Part shown: one piece after another, positions 1-5,968 of the stretch
Numbering within the stretch: position 1 is the stretch's first letter
Layout of the letters: every line of letters starts with the position of its first letter
NCBI GenBank assembly: GCA_002491825.1
Contig: DKWR01000013.1
Location: forward strand, 1 to 8,024
Direction of reading: 5' to 3'
DNA length: 8,024 nucleotides
DNA from: Ruminococcaceae bacterium UBA7147
GTDB taxonomy: Bacteria; Bacillota; Clostridia; Oscillospirales; Acutalibacteraceae
Notes under the pieces: model-generated
The model's input: only the letters and a program-made list of their open reading frames with translations
Database searches by the model: none
What the model was told of the DNA's origin: nothing
Translations under genes and position numbers: made by a program

Positions 1-8
1 CCTACGGC

Positions 9-24
9 GATATAGGAAACGTTT
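9..24 (+). repeat. Copy of the dispersed GATATA-AACGTTT motif
   Basis: The 16 bases GATATAGGAAACGTTT match a motif that recurs at 5303-5320 and 7957-7974 on this strand and at 5359-5376 on the other strand (GATATATAGGTAACGTTT type). Like the 5303 copy, it is followed about 10 bases later by GTAGGG and a small hairpin, so it is probably the right-hand part of a longer repeat that starts before the window. No coding function is seen. Confidence 0.6.
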
Positions 25-34
25 ATTTTTAGTC

Positions 35-110
35 GTAGGGACACTCACTCCGTGTCCGCACAAAAATTGCAACGCATTTTTGTGAAAGGGCGAACACAGT
101 TCGCCGCTAC
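35..110. repeat. Compact three-hairpin dispersed repeat
   Basis: Three perfect hairpins lie in a row: GGACAC/GTGTCC (39-44 with 52-57), CACAAAAAT/ATTTTTGTG (59-67 with 76-84) and GGCGAAC/GTTCGCC around ACA (89-95 with 99-105). A short GTAG/CTAC stem (35-38 with 107-110) could close them into a four-way junction of 76 nt. Small palindromic repeats with a GTAGGG...CTAC frame are common between genes in Clostridia, so a non-coding dispersed repeat is the likely identity. It is not a tRNA: no T-arm GGTTCGA pattern and no acceptor stem is present. Confidence 0.6.
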
Positions 111-123
111 AATAAAAGTAAAT

Positions 124-145
124 ATACATTTTGCATAAAATGTAT
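124..145. promoter_or_regulatory. AT-rich 9-bp palindrome upstream of the dockerin gene promoter
   Basis: ATACATTTT (124-132) and AAAATGTAT (137-145) form a perfect inverted repeat around GCAT. It ends 21 bases upstream of the putative -35 box at 167. This is a reasonable place for an operator or activator site, but it could also be part of the neighbouring dispersed repeat cluster. There is no GC-rich stem, so it is not a convincing terminator. Confidence 0.35.
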
Positions 146-166
146 CTAAAAATTTGCCGAACGCTA

Positions 167-195
167 TTGACTTTTCTTAATTTGTGTTATAATAT
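167..195 (+). promoter_or_regulatory. Promoter of the dockerin protein gene
   Basis: TTGACT at 167-172 resembles a -35 box. A perfect TATAAT lies at 188-193 with a short 15-bp spacer; the overlapping TAATAT at 190-195 would give the optimal 17-bp spacer. Transcription would start near 200, about 40 bases before the start codon and inside the inverted repeat at 195-230. This looks like a housekeeping sigma-A-type promoter. Confidence 0.65.
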
Positions 196-230
196 TGTAT
201 TGTAAACTTAATACAACTATTACAATACAA
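195..230. promoter_or_regulatory. Perfect 11-bp inverted repeat between promoter and RBS
   Basis: TTGTATTGTAA (195-205) is repeated in perfect inverted form as TTACAATACAA (220-230), with a 14-base loop that contains a further AATACAA half-site (210-216). The repeat starts at the -10 box and ends next to the Shine-Dalgarno sequence AGGAGAG (231-237). It could be a repressor operator over the start of transcription or a 5' UTR hairpin next to the RBS. The stem is AT-rich, so the DNA-operator reading is slightly favoured. Confidence 0.5.
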
Positions 231-242
231 AGGAGAGATATT

Positions 243-2051
243 ATGAAAAAGCTAAAATTCTTATCGGTTCTTCTGGCTGTGCTGACTGCGTTTTCCTGCA
301 TATCGGCATTTTCAACCTTTGCCGCAGAAACCAAAACAATTTCGACGGTTGAGATTACGGAAGTTCCTAACGATATTTTCACAAAAAGCCCTGACGATTT
401 GCTCTACGGTCTGAAAATAAAAATCAGCTATTCCGACAACACCTCGGATATCTGCGAGGTGACAAAGGACAACATCTGTGAAAGCGGAACGCAGGACAAT
501 ACCTCTGAAACAGGCTTGTCACAGACGGCTGCGATAATTTCCGTCGACGACAGCATCGGCGTGTTCGTTAACTGCTTAAGATTTGTCGGAGATTATATTG
601 AATATCAGGTTTCTGTGATGTCATCAATCGATGATATGACGGAATGCTCCAAAAAGATATACTATCCCGAGGACTACGACCTTCCCGAGGTTTTCTGCAA
701 GGACTATCTTGTTTACAGAACCAACCCCGACGGTACGCTCACGCTTATCAATCACAACGTTTTTCCGCCTGATTTGAGCACGGACGAAATCGTTTATCCC
801 GAAATAGTTATCCCCGAGCAGATTCACGGCAAAACGGTAACAGCCGTAGCAGACTACGCACTGCTCGGCTATGAACATCCGTCAGCCGTTACAATTCCCG
901 CTACCGTTACTTCTGTCGGCGAATACGCATTCGGCTACTGCATTGACTTCCACAGATGCGGCGACAACCATATGATTCCCGACAATGTTATGGACACAAG
1001 GCTTGCGCAAAAGCTTGTGACAGCAGAAGAAAATGAAAAGTTCATTGTAAAAATTTATCTCGGCGGCTCAAATCCGAAAATGCAGGGTAACAGATTAAAG
1101 CTGACGTATTTTAAAGACTGCACGGATTATGTGTATGACAGCGAGGAACAGGAGGCAACCGCCACCATTACCAAAGCGCAGATTTACTCGATGAAGGACG
1201 TCGAGGACATTTCAATTCAGCTTATGTATTCCAAAACTCCGAGCTATGTTTCGGACGAGGTCTATGATTTCAGCGAATACCTGAACGGCGGAAAGATTCC
1301 TACAAAGATTTCCATTTTCGGCGGAAGCGAGGAGGAGATGAAAGCCGACTGCAAGTCAATGAGCCAGAAGTATTTCGGTGGCAGAACGAACTATACATTC
1401 GATGCAGAACTCGGTTATATGTTCATTGACGCAACGCTTGCAGAGCTTGAAAAAGCGTCTGATGATGAACTGGTATTCGGCATTGATGTCAACACCGGCA
1501 ACGTTGATTACGATTTGTTCAAGAAGATGTACAAAGAAAGCGACACGTATAAAACGGATATTTTTGTTTACAGTATGTTCGGAGTTTCTCCCGCAGAGAG
1601 CGAGTATAAGGCTTTTGCAAGAAAGTATTTCAGCGGCTGTGAGTACGAGATTCGTATGTGCGAAAGTCAAAGAATAATGATTGTAAAGGGTGCGGCAAAG
1701 CGTGCCGTTATGACAGCAGGAAGTGAGGACTTTTATCAGATAAACACCTTCTCACCGCCGATTATGAACAATTATCCGAATATCGTAATCTACGGCGAAA
1801 ACGGAAGTGCCGCCCAGACCTACGCCGAGAACAACTCAATTAAGTTTGTCGGTACGGGCAGTGAGTATCAGCTCGGCGACGTAAACCTTGACGGCAAAAT
1901 CACCGTAGCAGACGCAACGGAAATTCTCAAAGCAAACGTTGACCTTGTTACGCTCACGGACGAGCAGAAAAAGCTTGCAGATTTTGACGGAAACGGCGTT
2001 GTAAACGTAATAGACGCATCCGAGGTTCAGCGTTCAATTGTAAATTCATAA
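243..2051 (+). CDS. Secreted BspA/LRR-like protein with C-terminal type I dockerin
   Basis: The 602-residue product is expected to be exported and to bind a cohesin. The start at 243 is chosen because AGGAGAG (231-237) sits 5-6 bases upstream and a signal peptide follows at once; an upstream TTG at 195 would place 16 residues before it. Residues 1-28 are a signal peptide (KK, hydrophobic core, cleavage near FAA/ET). Residues 33-75 resemble a bacterial Ig-like strand pattern with YSDNTS. Residues 157-233 are BspA-type leucine-rich repeat (VTIPATVTSVGEYAFGYC). Residues 252-503 are a repetitive middle region. Residues 511-537 look like a BspA C-cap (VIYGENGSAAQTYAENNSIK). Residues 543-602 are a dockerin with two calcium loops, D546/N548/D550/D557 and D580/D582/N584/D591. 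No catalytic domain is recognised, so the role may be adhesion or substrate binding. It is monocistronic and convergent with yfhO. Confidence 0.85.
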   Translation: MKKLKFLSVLLAVLTAFSCISAFSTFAAETKTISTVEITEVPNDIFTKSPDDLLYGLKIKISYSDNTSDICEVTKDNICESGTQDNTSETGLSQTAAIISVDDSIGVFVNCLRFVGDYIEYQVSVMSSIDDMTECSKKIYYPEDYDLPEVFCKDYLVYRTNPDGTLTLINHNVFPPDLSTDEIVYPEIVIPEQIHGKTVTAVADYALLGYEHPSAVTIPATVTSVGEYAFGYCIDFHRCGDNHMIPDNVMDTRLAQKLVTAEENEKFIVKIYLGGSNPKMQGNRLKLTYFKDCTDYVYDSEEQEATATITKAQIYSMKDVEDISIQLMYSKTPSYVSDEVYDFSEYLNGGKIPTKISIFGGSEEEMKADCKSMSQKYFGGRTNYTFDAELGYMFIDATLAELEKASDDELVFGIDVNTGNVDYDLFKKMYKESDTYKTDIFVYSMFGVSPAESEYKAFARKYFSGCEYEIRMCESQRIMIVKGAAKRAVMTAGSEDFYQINTFSPPIMNNYPNIVIYGENGSAAQTYAENNSIKFVGTGSEYQLGDVNLDGKITVADATEILKANVDLVTLTDEQKKLADFDGNGVVNVIDASEVQRSIVNS

Positions 2052-2086
2052 AAAAGAAACGGTAAAAATAAGATACAATACAAAGC

Positions 2087-2114
2087 AACCGCACCCATTT
2101 TCTCGGGTGCGGTT
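2087..2114 (+). terminator. GC-rich hairpin after the dockerin gene
   Basis: AACCGCACCC (2087-2096) pairs perfectly with GGGTGCGGTT (2105-2114) around an 8-base loop, 36 bases after the stop codon. The stem is strong, but the rightward strand lacks a T-run after it (CAGACTGTCG). It is therefore an imperfect intrinsic terminator or an mRNA 3'-end stabilising hairpin. Reading leftward, the sequence after the stem is more T-rich, so a role against antisense transcription is also possible. Confidence 0.5.
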
Positions 2115-2170
2115 CAGACTGTCGAAAAAGCAGTAACATAAATTTTAGAATAGTCAACTTTTGAGATATA

Positions 2171-2328
2171 GCCAAGCCTTCCCTTGAGGGAAGGTGGCAC
2201 AGCGATTTATCGCTGTGCCGGAAGGGTGGTAGGGTAGAAGAACGTGTAAAAACAAGGATAAGTTCATCTCCACCCCTCAGTCATTTTGCAAACAAAATGA
2301 CAGCTCCCCTCAAAAAGGGGAGCCTTGG
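2171..2328. mobile_element. MITE-like non-coding element with four hairpins
   Basis: About 158 bp with imperfect terminal inverted repeats (left CCAAGCCTTCCCTTGAGGG, right end in reverse CCAAGGCTCCCCTTTTTGAGG), flanked on both sides by ATATA (2166-2170 and 2329-2333), consistent with a target duplication. Each end holds two hairpins: left 2177-2194 and 2196-2219 (a 10-bp perfect stem starting GGCACAGCGA); right 2280-2301 (GTCATTTTG/CAAAATGAC) and 2303-2323 (GCTCCCCT/AGGGGAGC). It carries no ORF and no transposase, so it would need an enzyme from elsewhere to move. Elements of this general look are abundant in Clostridia; the family is not named here. Confidence 0.7.
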
Positions 2329-2370
2329 ATATAATGGAAAAGTATTGTTGTTATAAATAGTAATTTGTTT

Positions 2371-2404
2371 TAATTCCGAATTACGCATTCCGAATTCCGA
2401 ATTA
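2371..2404. repeat. Short ATTCCGAATT repeat cluster
   Basis: ATTCCGAATT-type units occur three times in 34 bases. The outer copies (2371-2380 and 2395-2404) form a 10-bp inverted repeat with one mismatch. The cluster lies between the MITE-like element and the yfhO terminator. Such low-complexity units are frequent in Firmicute intergenic DNA and no function can be assigned. Confidence 0.45.
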
Positions 2405-2446
2405 AAAAAGGTCAGAGCACCGCTGTACTGCGATGTTCCGACCTTT
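2404..2446 (-). terminator. Intrinsic terminator of the yfhO gene
   Basis: Read leftward, AAAGGTC (2440-2446) pairs with GACCTTT (2407-2413), and the stem continues inward through GAAC/GCTC and ATCGC/GCGGT with one mismatch and two G-U pairs. A T-run follows on this strand (A-run at 2404-2409 on the + strand). It begins four bases past the stop codon of yfhO. The + strand also has CTTTGTTTTT after the stem, so it may work in both directions for these convergent genes. Confidence 0.85.
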
Positions 2447-2450
2447 GTTT

Positions 2451-5156
2451 TTAATTAATTACCTGATTACTTTTCTTTTTCTTTTTAATTATGTACGCGT
2501 AAGCGCAGAGTCCTGCAAACGTCAGCAGGCATATTGTCGTTACTGCAAATCCCGGCCAGAATCCCTTGGGATAATAGTACAGCTTGATTTCGTGACTTCC
2601 CTTTGAAAGCGGGAACGCTAAAAGCGAACCGCCTACAGGAGTGATTTCAACCTCCTTGCCGTCAACAACAGCTGTCCAGCCCTCCTCATAGGGGATAGAG
2701 GTATAGAACAAGCCGTCCTCGCTTACGTCAATCGTGCCCTCCATTGAGCTTCCTGCAAGACTTGTCGTTGTCATAACGTCCTTGCTAATCTTTTCGTAGC
2801 CTTTCTCAAAAACGTCCTGATTGAGAAGGTTTACATAAACCTGTGCCGAGCCTGACTGTCCCTGCTCAAGCTGGGAATAAACGGAAATCTTGTCGCCCTT
2901 GTTAAAGTAGCCTATGCAGGCAATATACGGACGTCCCATTCCGTAGGTGGAGCTTTGTGCGGCGTCGTTCTGCATTACCGTAACATTGTCACCGCCCGAA
3001 ATTTTGGCGTACATACAGTACAGTCCGTCCTCGGGAGCTTCGTAATTCCATTTTACGTGGGGTGTGATTGATGCGTCTGTACAGCTGAACGAATAGTTGC
3101 CGTATGCGGTTTTGGTTACGGGGAATTTATTGTAATCATAATGTCCCTGTGAAACAACGTCAAGCGAAGTGTACACATTCTCGTTGATTCCCGTTGCAAG
3201 CTTGAAGAATTCGTTTTGCTGGTCAAACGGATTGAACTGATCCTCGTTGTCGTTTTCAACCCACTGCGTAAGATTATTGTTTACCATAAATCCCATCGGA
3301 ATGTAGTGGTCGTTCTTCAACAGCTTTTCGTTGCCAACCGCATAAGCCTCTGACAAATCGTAGGTGTTGCGGTAAACTCCGTCACGTGAGATGATGTATT
3401 TCAGATTCATAAACACATTTGTAACAGGCGAGCCTTCGGCGTAGGTGTATCTGTTGCCGCTCTTCCAGCCCATCATACCGAAGTTCTCAAAGAAACGGGT
3501 TGTGTCAACATTAGCCATTGAGTTGAACATTGAAAGACCGTTGTAGCCGTTGAGCGAGCCGTCGTTGAGAGTCTGTGTTGAGGTTGTTTCTGCACGCCAT
3601 AATTCTGTTGTGTTCTCCTCAAGGCTGTTCATATAGTTGATAACCTGTTTGGTAGTTTCGCCGCCTCGGGGATAGTCGTATGTGCTTGTAACCGTAGTGG
3701 TTTTTACGCCGATATATGCCGTTGCACCGCTTTCGCCGATTACGACGACGGCAAGCACAATCAGAAGTACTTGTTTAGGAACTATTCTTCTTGTATATAG
3801 GAAGAGCATTGTGCATACTACAAGGGCAATAACTGCCGTTCCGATGATTGTATAAGCCTCCTGAGTGCCGATTGCAAACAGGATAACAAGAGCCGAACCC
3901 AGAGCCGCCAGCAGAACGTCCCAGCACGAGCTGAAATCAATCAGCATAAACGCTCTGAATGCCATTACAACAAGCACAAAGCTGATAAGGTAGCTGAAAC
4001 GGTAGGGAATCATATTTGTAAAGTGGAAGCCGTGCCAGATGTAGTCAAGCTGTCTGATGATACAGCTTAAAATCATAAAGAAGATAAGGCACATATCTAC
4101 AATCTTTTCCTTGAGTCTGATTTTCTTTGAGGTGAGGAAAAGTATGCCCAGCACAATTGAAACAGTGCCGCAGGCGATGTTCGGAAGTGCGTCTGCCTCT
4201 TTTGTAGCAGGAGAAATAAACGTGATGAAGTTTGACAGAATCTGCTGAATTGCCGTCAGTACGCCGAGCAAATCATTGGACTTGCCGATGTTGATGCTGA
4301 ACGTTGACGGGAACGAACTGCCCGAGGCGTTTGTGTTCTGCAATCCGAAGAACGCAGGCAAGAGGAAAAACGCCGTAATTCCGATTGCGATAAGCGAGAA
4401 AACGCCCATTCTCAAAAGCTTTGTAAAGAAGGTCTTTACGTTCTCCCACTTTACAATATTGTATGCGATGAAAATAAGCAGTACGAAAATGCAGGTGAAA
4501 AGTCCTATGTAGTAGTTTGCAAGGAGCGAAAGCGCAAGCGTTATAACATAAAGGCGGAACTTGTTTTCGGTTAAGAGCTTAACCGCACCGAGCACAACAA
4601 GCGGAGTAATGCAGACGGTATCAAGCCAGATTGTGTTCCAGTAGTAGCCCATAAAGAATGCGCAGAACGAGAAACAACAGCCGAACAAAACGAGTGAAAA
4701 ATCGTTTTTCTTGAATACACTGCGGAGGAAAATCGCCATAAACATACCTGCACAGGCAACCTTTATGACAACCGAGAACATCAGAAATTCTCTGAGCCAT
4801 TCGCTCGGAATGAATACCGAAACAAAGTTTAACGGACTTGCAAGGTAGTATGACATCAGCGCAAAGTAGTTTACGCCGGCACCCTGCGTCCACGACCAGA
4901 ACAGCGATTCGCCGTGCTTTAGCTTGTCCTGAAAGTCAACGAGGAACGGAAAGTACTGGTGCCACAAATCCGTTACAAGAATCTGCTGGTCGCCGAACGG
5001 CGATACCTTCATCAGCGCAAACGCCGTTGTCATCAGCACAAACGGCACTAAAAACGCAAGTATGATAAAAAGGTTGTTTGAGAAAAAAGCCTTGAACCTG
5101 CCCTGCTCCTTAAGCGTGGGCGCCTTTGCCTTTTTCAGAGCTTGTGTATTTGGCAT
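2451..5156 (-). CDS. yfhO: YfhO-family polytopic membrane protein (probable GT-C glycosyltransferase)
   Basis: The 901-residue product is a YfhO-family protein. In Bacillus and Listeria, YfhO proteins are linked to glycosylation of surface polymers such as lipoteichoic acid, using lipid-linked sugars made by partner enzymes. A cytoplasmic tail (1-28) precedes about a dozen membrane segments up to residue ~480 (first at 29-50). A large outer-face domain (~485-865) and a final membrane segment (~866-888) with a KKKKK tail follow. The first outer loop carries GDQQILVTDLWHQYFPF with D56 and D63; an acidic residue there is typical of GT-C catalytic sites, but which one acts is inferred. NYYIGL (214-219) and NMIPYRFSYL (381-390) are also family-like, as is the C-terminal PYEEGWTAVVDGKEV segment. 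AGGAGG at 5168-5173 sits 11 bases before the ATG. No csbB or gtcA partner is in the window. Confidence 0.9.
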   Translation of the reverse strand: MPNTQALKKAKAPTLKEQGRFKAFFSNNLFIILAFLVPFVLMTTAFALMKVSPFGDQQILVTDLWHQYFPFLVDFQDKLKHGESLFWSWTQGAGVNYFALMSYYLASPLNFVSVFIPSEWLREFLMFSVVIKVACAGMFMAIFLRSVFKKNDFSLVLFGCCFSFCAFFMGYYWNTIWLDTVCITPLVVLGAVKLLTENKFRLYVITLALSLLANYYIGLFTCIFVLLIFIAYNIVKWENVKTFFTKLLRMGVFSLIAIGITAFFLLPAFFGLQNTNASGSSFPSTFSINIGKSNDLLGVLTAIQQILSNFITFISPATKEADALPNIACGTVSIVLGILFLTSKKIRLKEKIVDMCLIFFMILSCIIRQLDYIWHGFHFTNMIPYRFSYLISFVLVVMAFRAFMLIDFSSCWDVLLAALGSALVILFAIGTQEAYTIIGTAVIALVVCTMLFLYTRRIVPKQVLLIVLAVVVIGESGATAYIGVKTTTVTSTYDYPRGGETTKQVINYMNSLEENTTELWRAETTSTQTLNDGSLNGYNGLSMFNSMANVDTTRFFENFGMMGWKSGNRYTYAEGSPVTNVFMNLKYIISRDGVYRNTYDLSEAYAVGNEKLLKNDHYIPMGFMVNNNLTQWVENDNEDQFNPFDQQNEFFKLATGINENVYTSLDVVSQGHYDYNKFPVTKTAYGNYSFSCTDASITPHVKWNYEAPEDGLYCMYAKISGGDNVTVMQNDAAQSSTYGMGRPYIACIGYFNKGDKISVYSQLEQGQSGSAQVYVNLLNQDVFEKGYEKISKDVMTTTSLAGSSMEGTIDVSEDGLFYTSIPYEEGWTAVVDGKEVEITPVGGSLLAFPLSKGSHEIKLYYYPKGFWPGFAVTTICLLTFAGLCAYAYIIKKKKKSNQVIN

Positions 5157-5198
5157 ATTAAAATAAACCTCCTGTTGTGATTGAGTTATTCGTTTTTG

Positions 5199-5280
5199 TG
5201 TGAAAATTCAATTCAGCACATATTTATAATATTGTACCACATCTTTTCAATAAGGTAAACATAATTTATGTGAAAATTCA
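5199..5280. promoter_or_regulatory. Exact 12-bp direct repeats flanking the yfhO promoter
   Basis: TGTGAAAATTCA occurs at 5199-5210 and again at 5269-5280, 70 bp apart and identical. One copy lies about 10 bp upstream of the yfhO -35 box and the other in the 5' untranslated region. This arrangement would suit two binding sites for one regulator, possibly with looping. No regulator for it is identified. Confidence 0.45.
5231..5259 (-). promoter_or_regulatory. Promoter of yfhO
   Basis: On the - strand, TTTACC (5254-5259) and TACAAT (5231-5236) are separated by exactly 17 bp, and TG one base before the -10 gives an extended -10 (TGGTACAAT). An alternative pair, TTGAAA with TATAAA, overlaps with a 16-bp spacer. 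The start of transcription would lie about 70 bases before the yfhO start codon. Confidence 0.65.
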
Positions 5281-5302
5281 GAATATATTTTTAGTTTAAT
5301 TT

Positions 5303-5376
5303 GATATATAGCAAACGTTTGGATTATATCCGTAGGGGACGGCATCCCTGACGTCCCGAAACGTTACCTGTATATC
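5303..5376. repeat. Long inverted repeat with inner hairpin (cruciform-like)
   Basis: GATATATAGCAAACGTTT (5303-5320) is matched in inverted orientation by 5359-5376, with 15 of 18 positions paired by hand count. Between them, GGGACG (5336-5341) pairs with CGTCCC (5352-5357). The right arm belongs to the 94-bp element at 5359-5452, so two copies of the dispersed motif meet head to head here. It contains no ORF. Confidence 0.55.
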
Positions 5377-5452
5377 TATCTATAATTCGGGCAACCGTTT
5401 TTACCTATATATCCGACTTTTCCACTCGGTTTGCGTGTCGAGGCACTCGACC
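5359..5452 (-). repeat. 94-bp dispersed element, inverted copy 1
   Basis: Read on the - strand, this segment aligns without gaps to 7881-7974 on the + strand, matching at 75 of 94 positions by hand count. Shared blocks include CGAGTGCCTCG, CGAGTGGAAA, GGTTGCCCGAATT and AGGTAACGTTT. A hairpin GTCGAG-TGC-CTCGAC (- strand, 5437-5451) corresponds to GCCGAG-TGC-CTCGGC in the other copy. The two copies frame the padR operon with their AACGTTT ends outward. Confidence 0.7.
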
Positions 5453-5459
5453 GACCCGA

Positions 5460-5492
5460 AACTCCACACTCCAAACTTCAAACTCCACACTC
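5460..5492 (-). repeat. GGAGTGT heptamer-type repeats
   Basis: On the - strand this reads as repeated GTGTGGAGTTT and related units, the same type as the tandem heptamers at 7982-8023. It lies next to the 94-bp element but on its other side compared with the right-hand copy. It is probably a short tandem repeat that travels with, or grows beside, these elements. Confidence 0.5.
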
Positions 5493-5530
5493 TTAATAAT
5501 GTCCCACCCTCACATATTATTCTATCTTTA

Positions 5531-5572
5531 TCACCTGAATTATATTTTTTCATAAAATACCTTGACAGGTGA
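5531..5572. promoter_or_regulatory. TCACCTG/CAGGTGA inverted repeat at the padR promoter
   Basis: TCACCTG (5531-5537) and CAGGTGA (5566-5572) are perfect inverted copies with 28 bases between them. The right copy overlaps the end of the -35 box. PadR-family proteins usually bind inverted repeats over their own promoter, so this is a candidate operator. The wide spacing is larger than usual for a single PadR dimer, so the assignment is tentative. Confidence 0.35.
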
Positions 5573-5590
5573 GGTACTACGTGTTATTAT
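5562..5590 (+). promoter_or_regulatory. Promoter of the padR operon
   Basis: A perfect -35 box TTGACA (5562-5567) is followed after exactly 17 bp by TATTAT (5585-5590), giving a strong predicted sigma-A promoter. Transcription would start near 5597, about 25 bases before the padR start codon. A strong core promoter fits a gene set that is normally held off by a repressor, here most likely the first gene's PadR product. Confidence 0.85.
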
Positions 5591-5620
5591 ATATCTACGA
5601 TAACCGAAAGGGGTGCTCAT

Positions 5621-5950
5621 ATGTCGATTACTGCCGACCTTATACGAGGTCATACCGACACGATAATTCTTGCAAAGCTTATGGAGTGCGACAGCTACGG
5701 CTACGAAATCAACAAAGCCGTCTACAAGGCATCAAACCAGATGTACGAGCTTAAAGAGGCTACGCTCTACACTGCGTTCAAGCGGCTTGAGGACGCAGGT
5801 TGTATTTCGTCCTACTGGGGCGATCAGAGCACAGGCGCACGGCGAAAATACTACACAATCACCGAGCTTGGCAAAAAAACATATCAGCAGAAAATTAACG
5901 AGTGGTTAGAGGCAAAGCGTCTGCTTGATACGCTGCTTCACACAGACTGA
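5621..5950 (+). CDS. PadR-family transcriptional regulator
   Basis: The 109-residue product has the length and pattern of a short PadR repressor. A winged helix-turn-helix shows SYGYEI (25-30), then ATLYTAFKRLEDAGCISSYW (47-66) covering the recognition helix and wing start. The wing tail follows as GARRKYYTITELGKK (72-86), then a dimerisation helix to the end. PadR proteins bind DNA as dimers and usually repress their own operon, often releasing in response to a ligand or stress; the signal here is unknown. The start follows AAAGGGG (5607-5613) by seven bases. It is the first gene of a three-gene operon, 18 bases before the membrane gene. Pairing of a short PadR with a HAAS-domain protein is common in Firmicutes and supports local regulation. 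Confidence 0.93.
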   Translation: MSITADLIRGHTDTIILAKLMECDSYGYEINKAVYKASNQMYELKEATLYTAFKRLEDAGCISSYWGDQSTGARRKYYTITELGKKTYQQKINEWLEAKRLLDTLLHTD

Positions 5951-5968
5951 TAATTACGGAGGGATAAT

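Noticed and set aside
35..110. Possible tRNA because of size and cloverleaf-like hairpins
   Set aside because: There is no GGTTCGA-type T arm, no 7-bp acceptor stem and no discriminator/CCA context; the hairpins are long simple palindromes.
195..242. Upstream TTG start adding 16 residues to the dockerin protein
   Set aside because: It lies at the -10 box, would precede the transcription start, has no RBS, and would bury the signal peptide start. The ATG at 243 has AGGAGAG at the right distance.
164..382. 72-residue leftward ORF with a hydrophobic stretch over the dockerin promoter and signal peptide
   Set aside because: It is antisense to the signal peptide coding region and promoter, and its hydrophobicity mirrors that region. 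No independent support as a gene.
4838..5065. 75-residue rightward ORF and similar frames inside yfhO
   Set aside because: They lie opposite the well-supported YfhO reading frame, with no RBS or family features.
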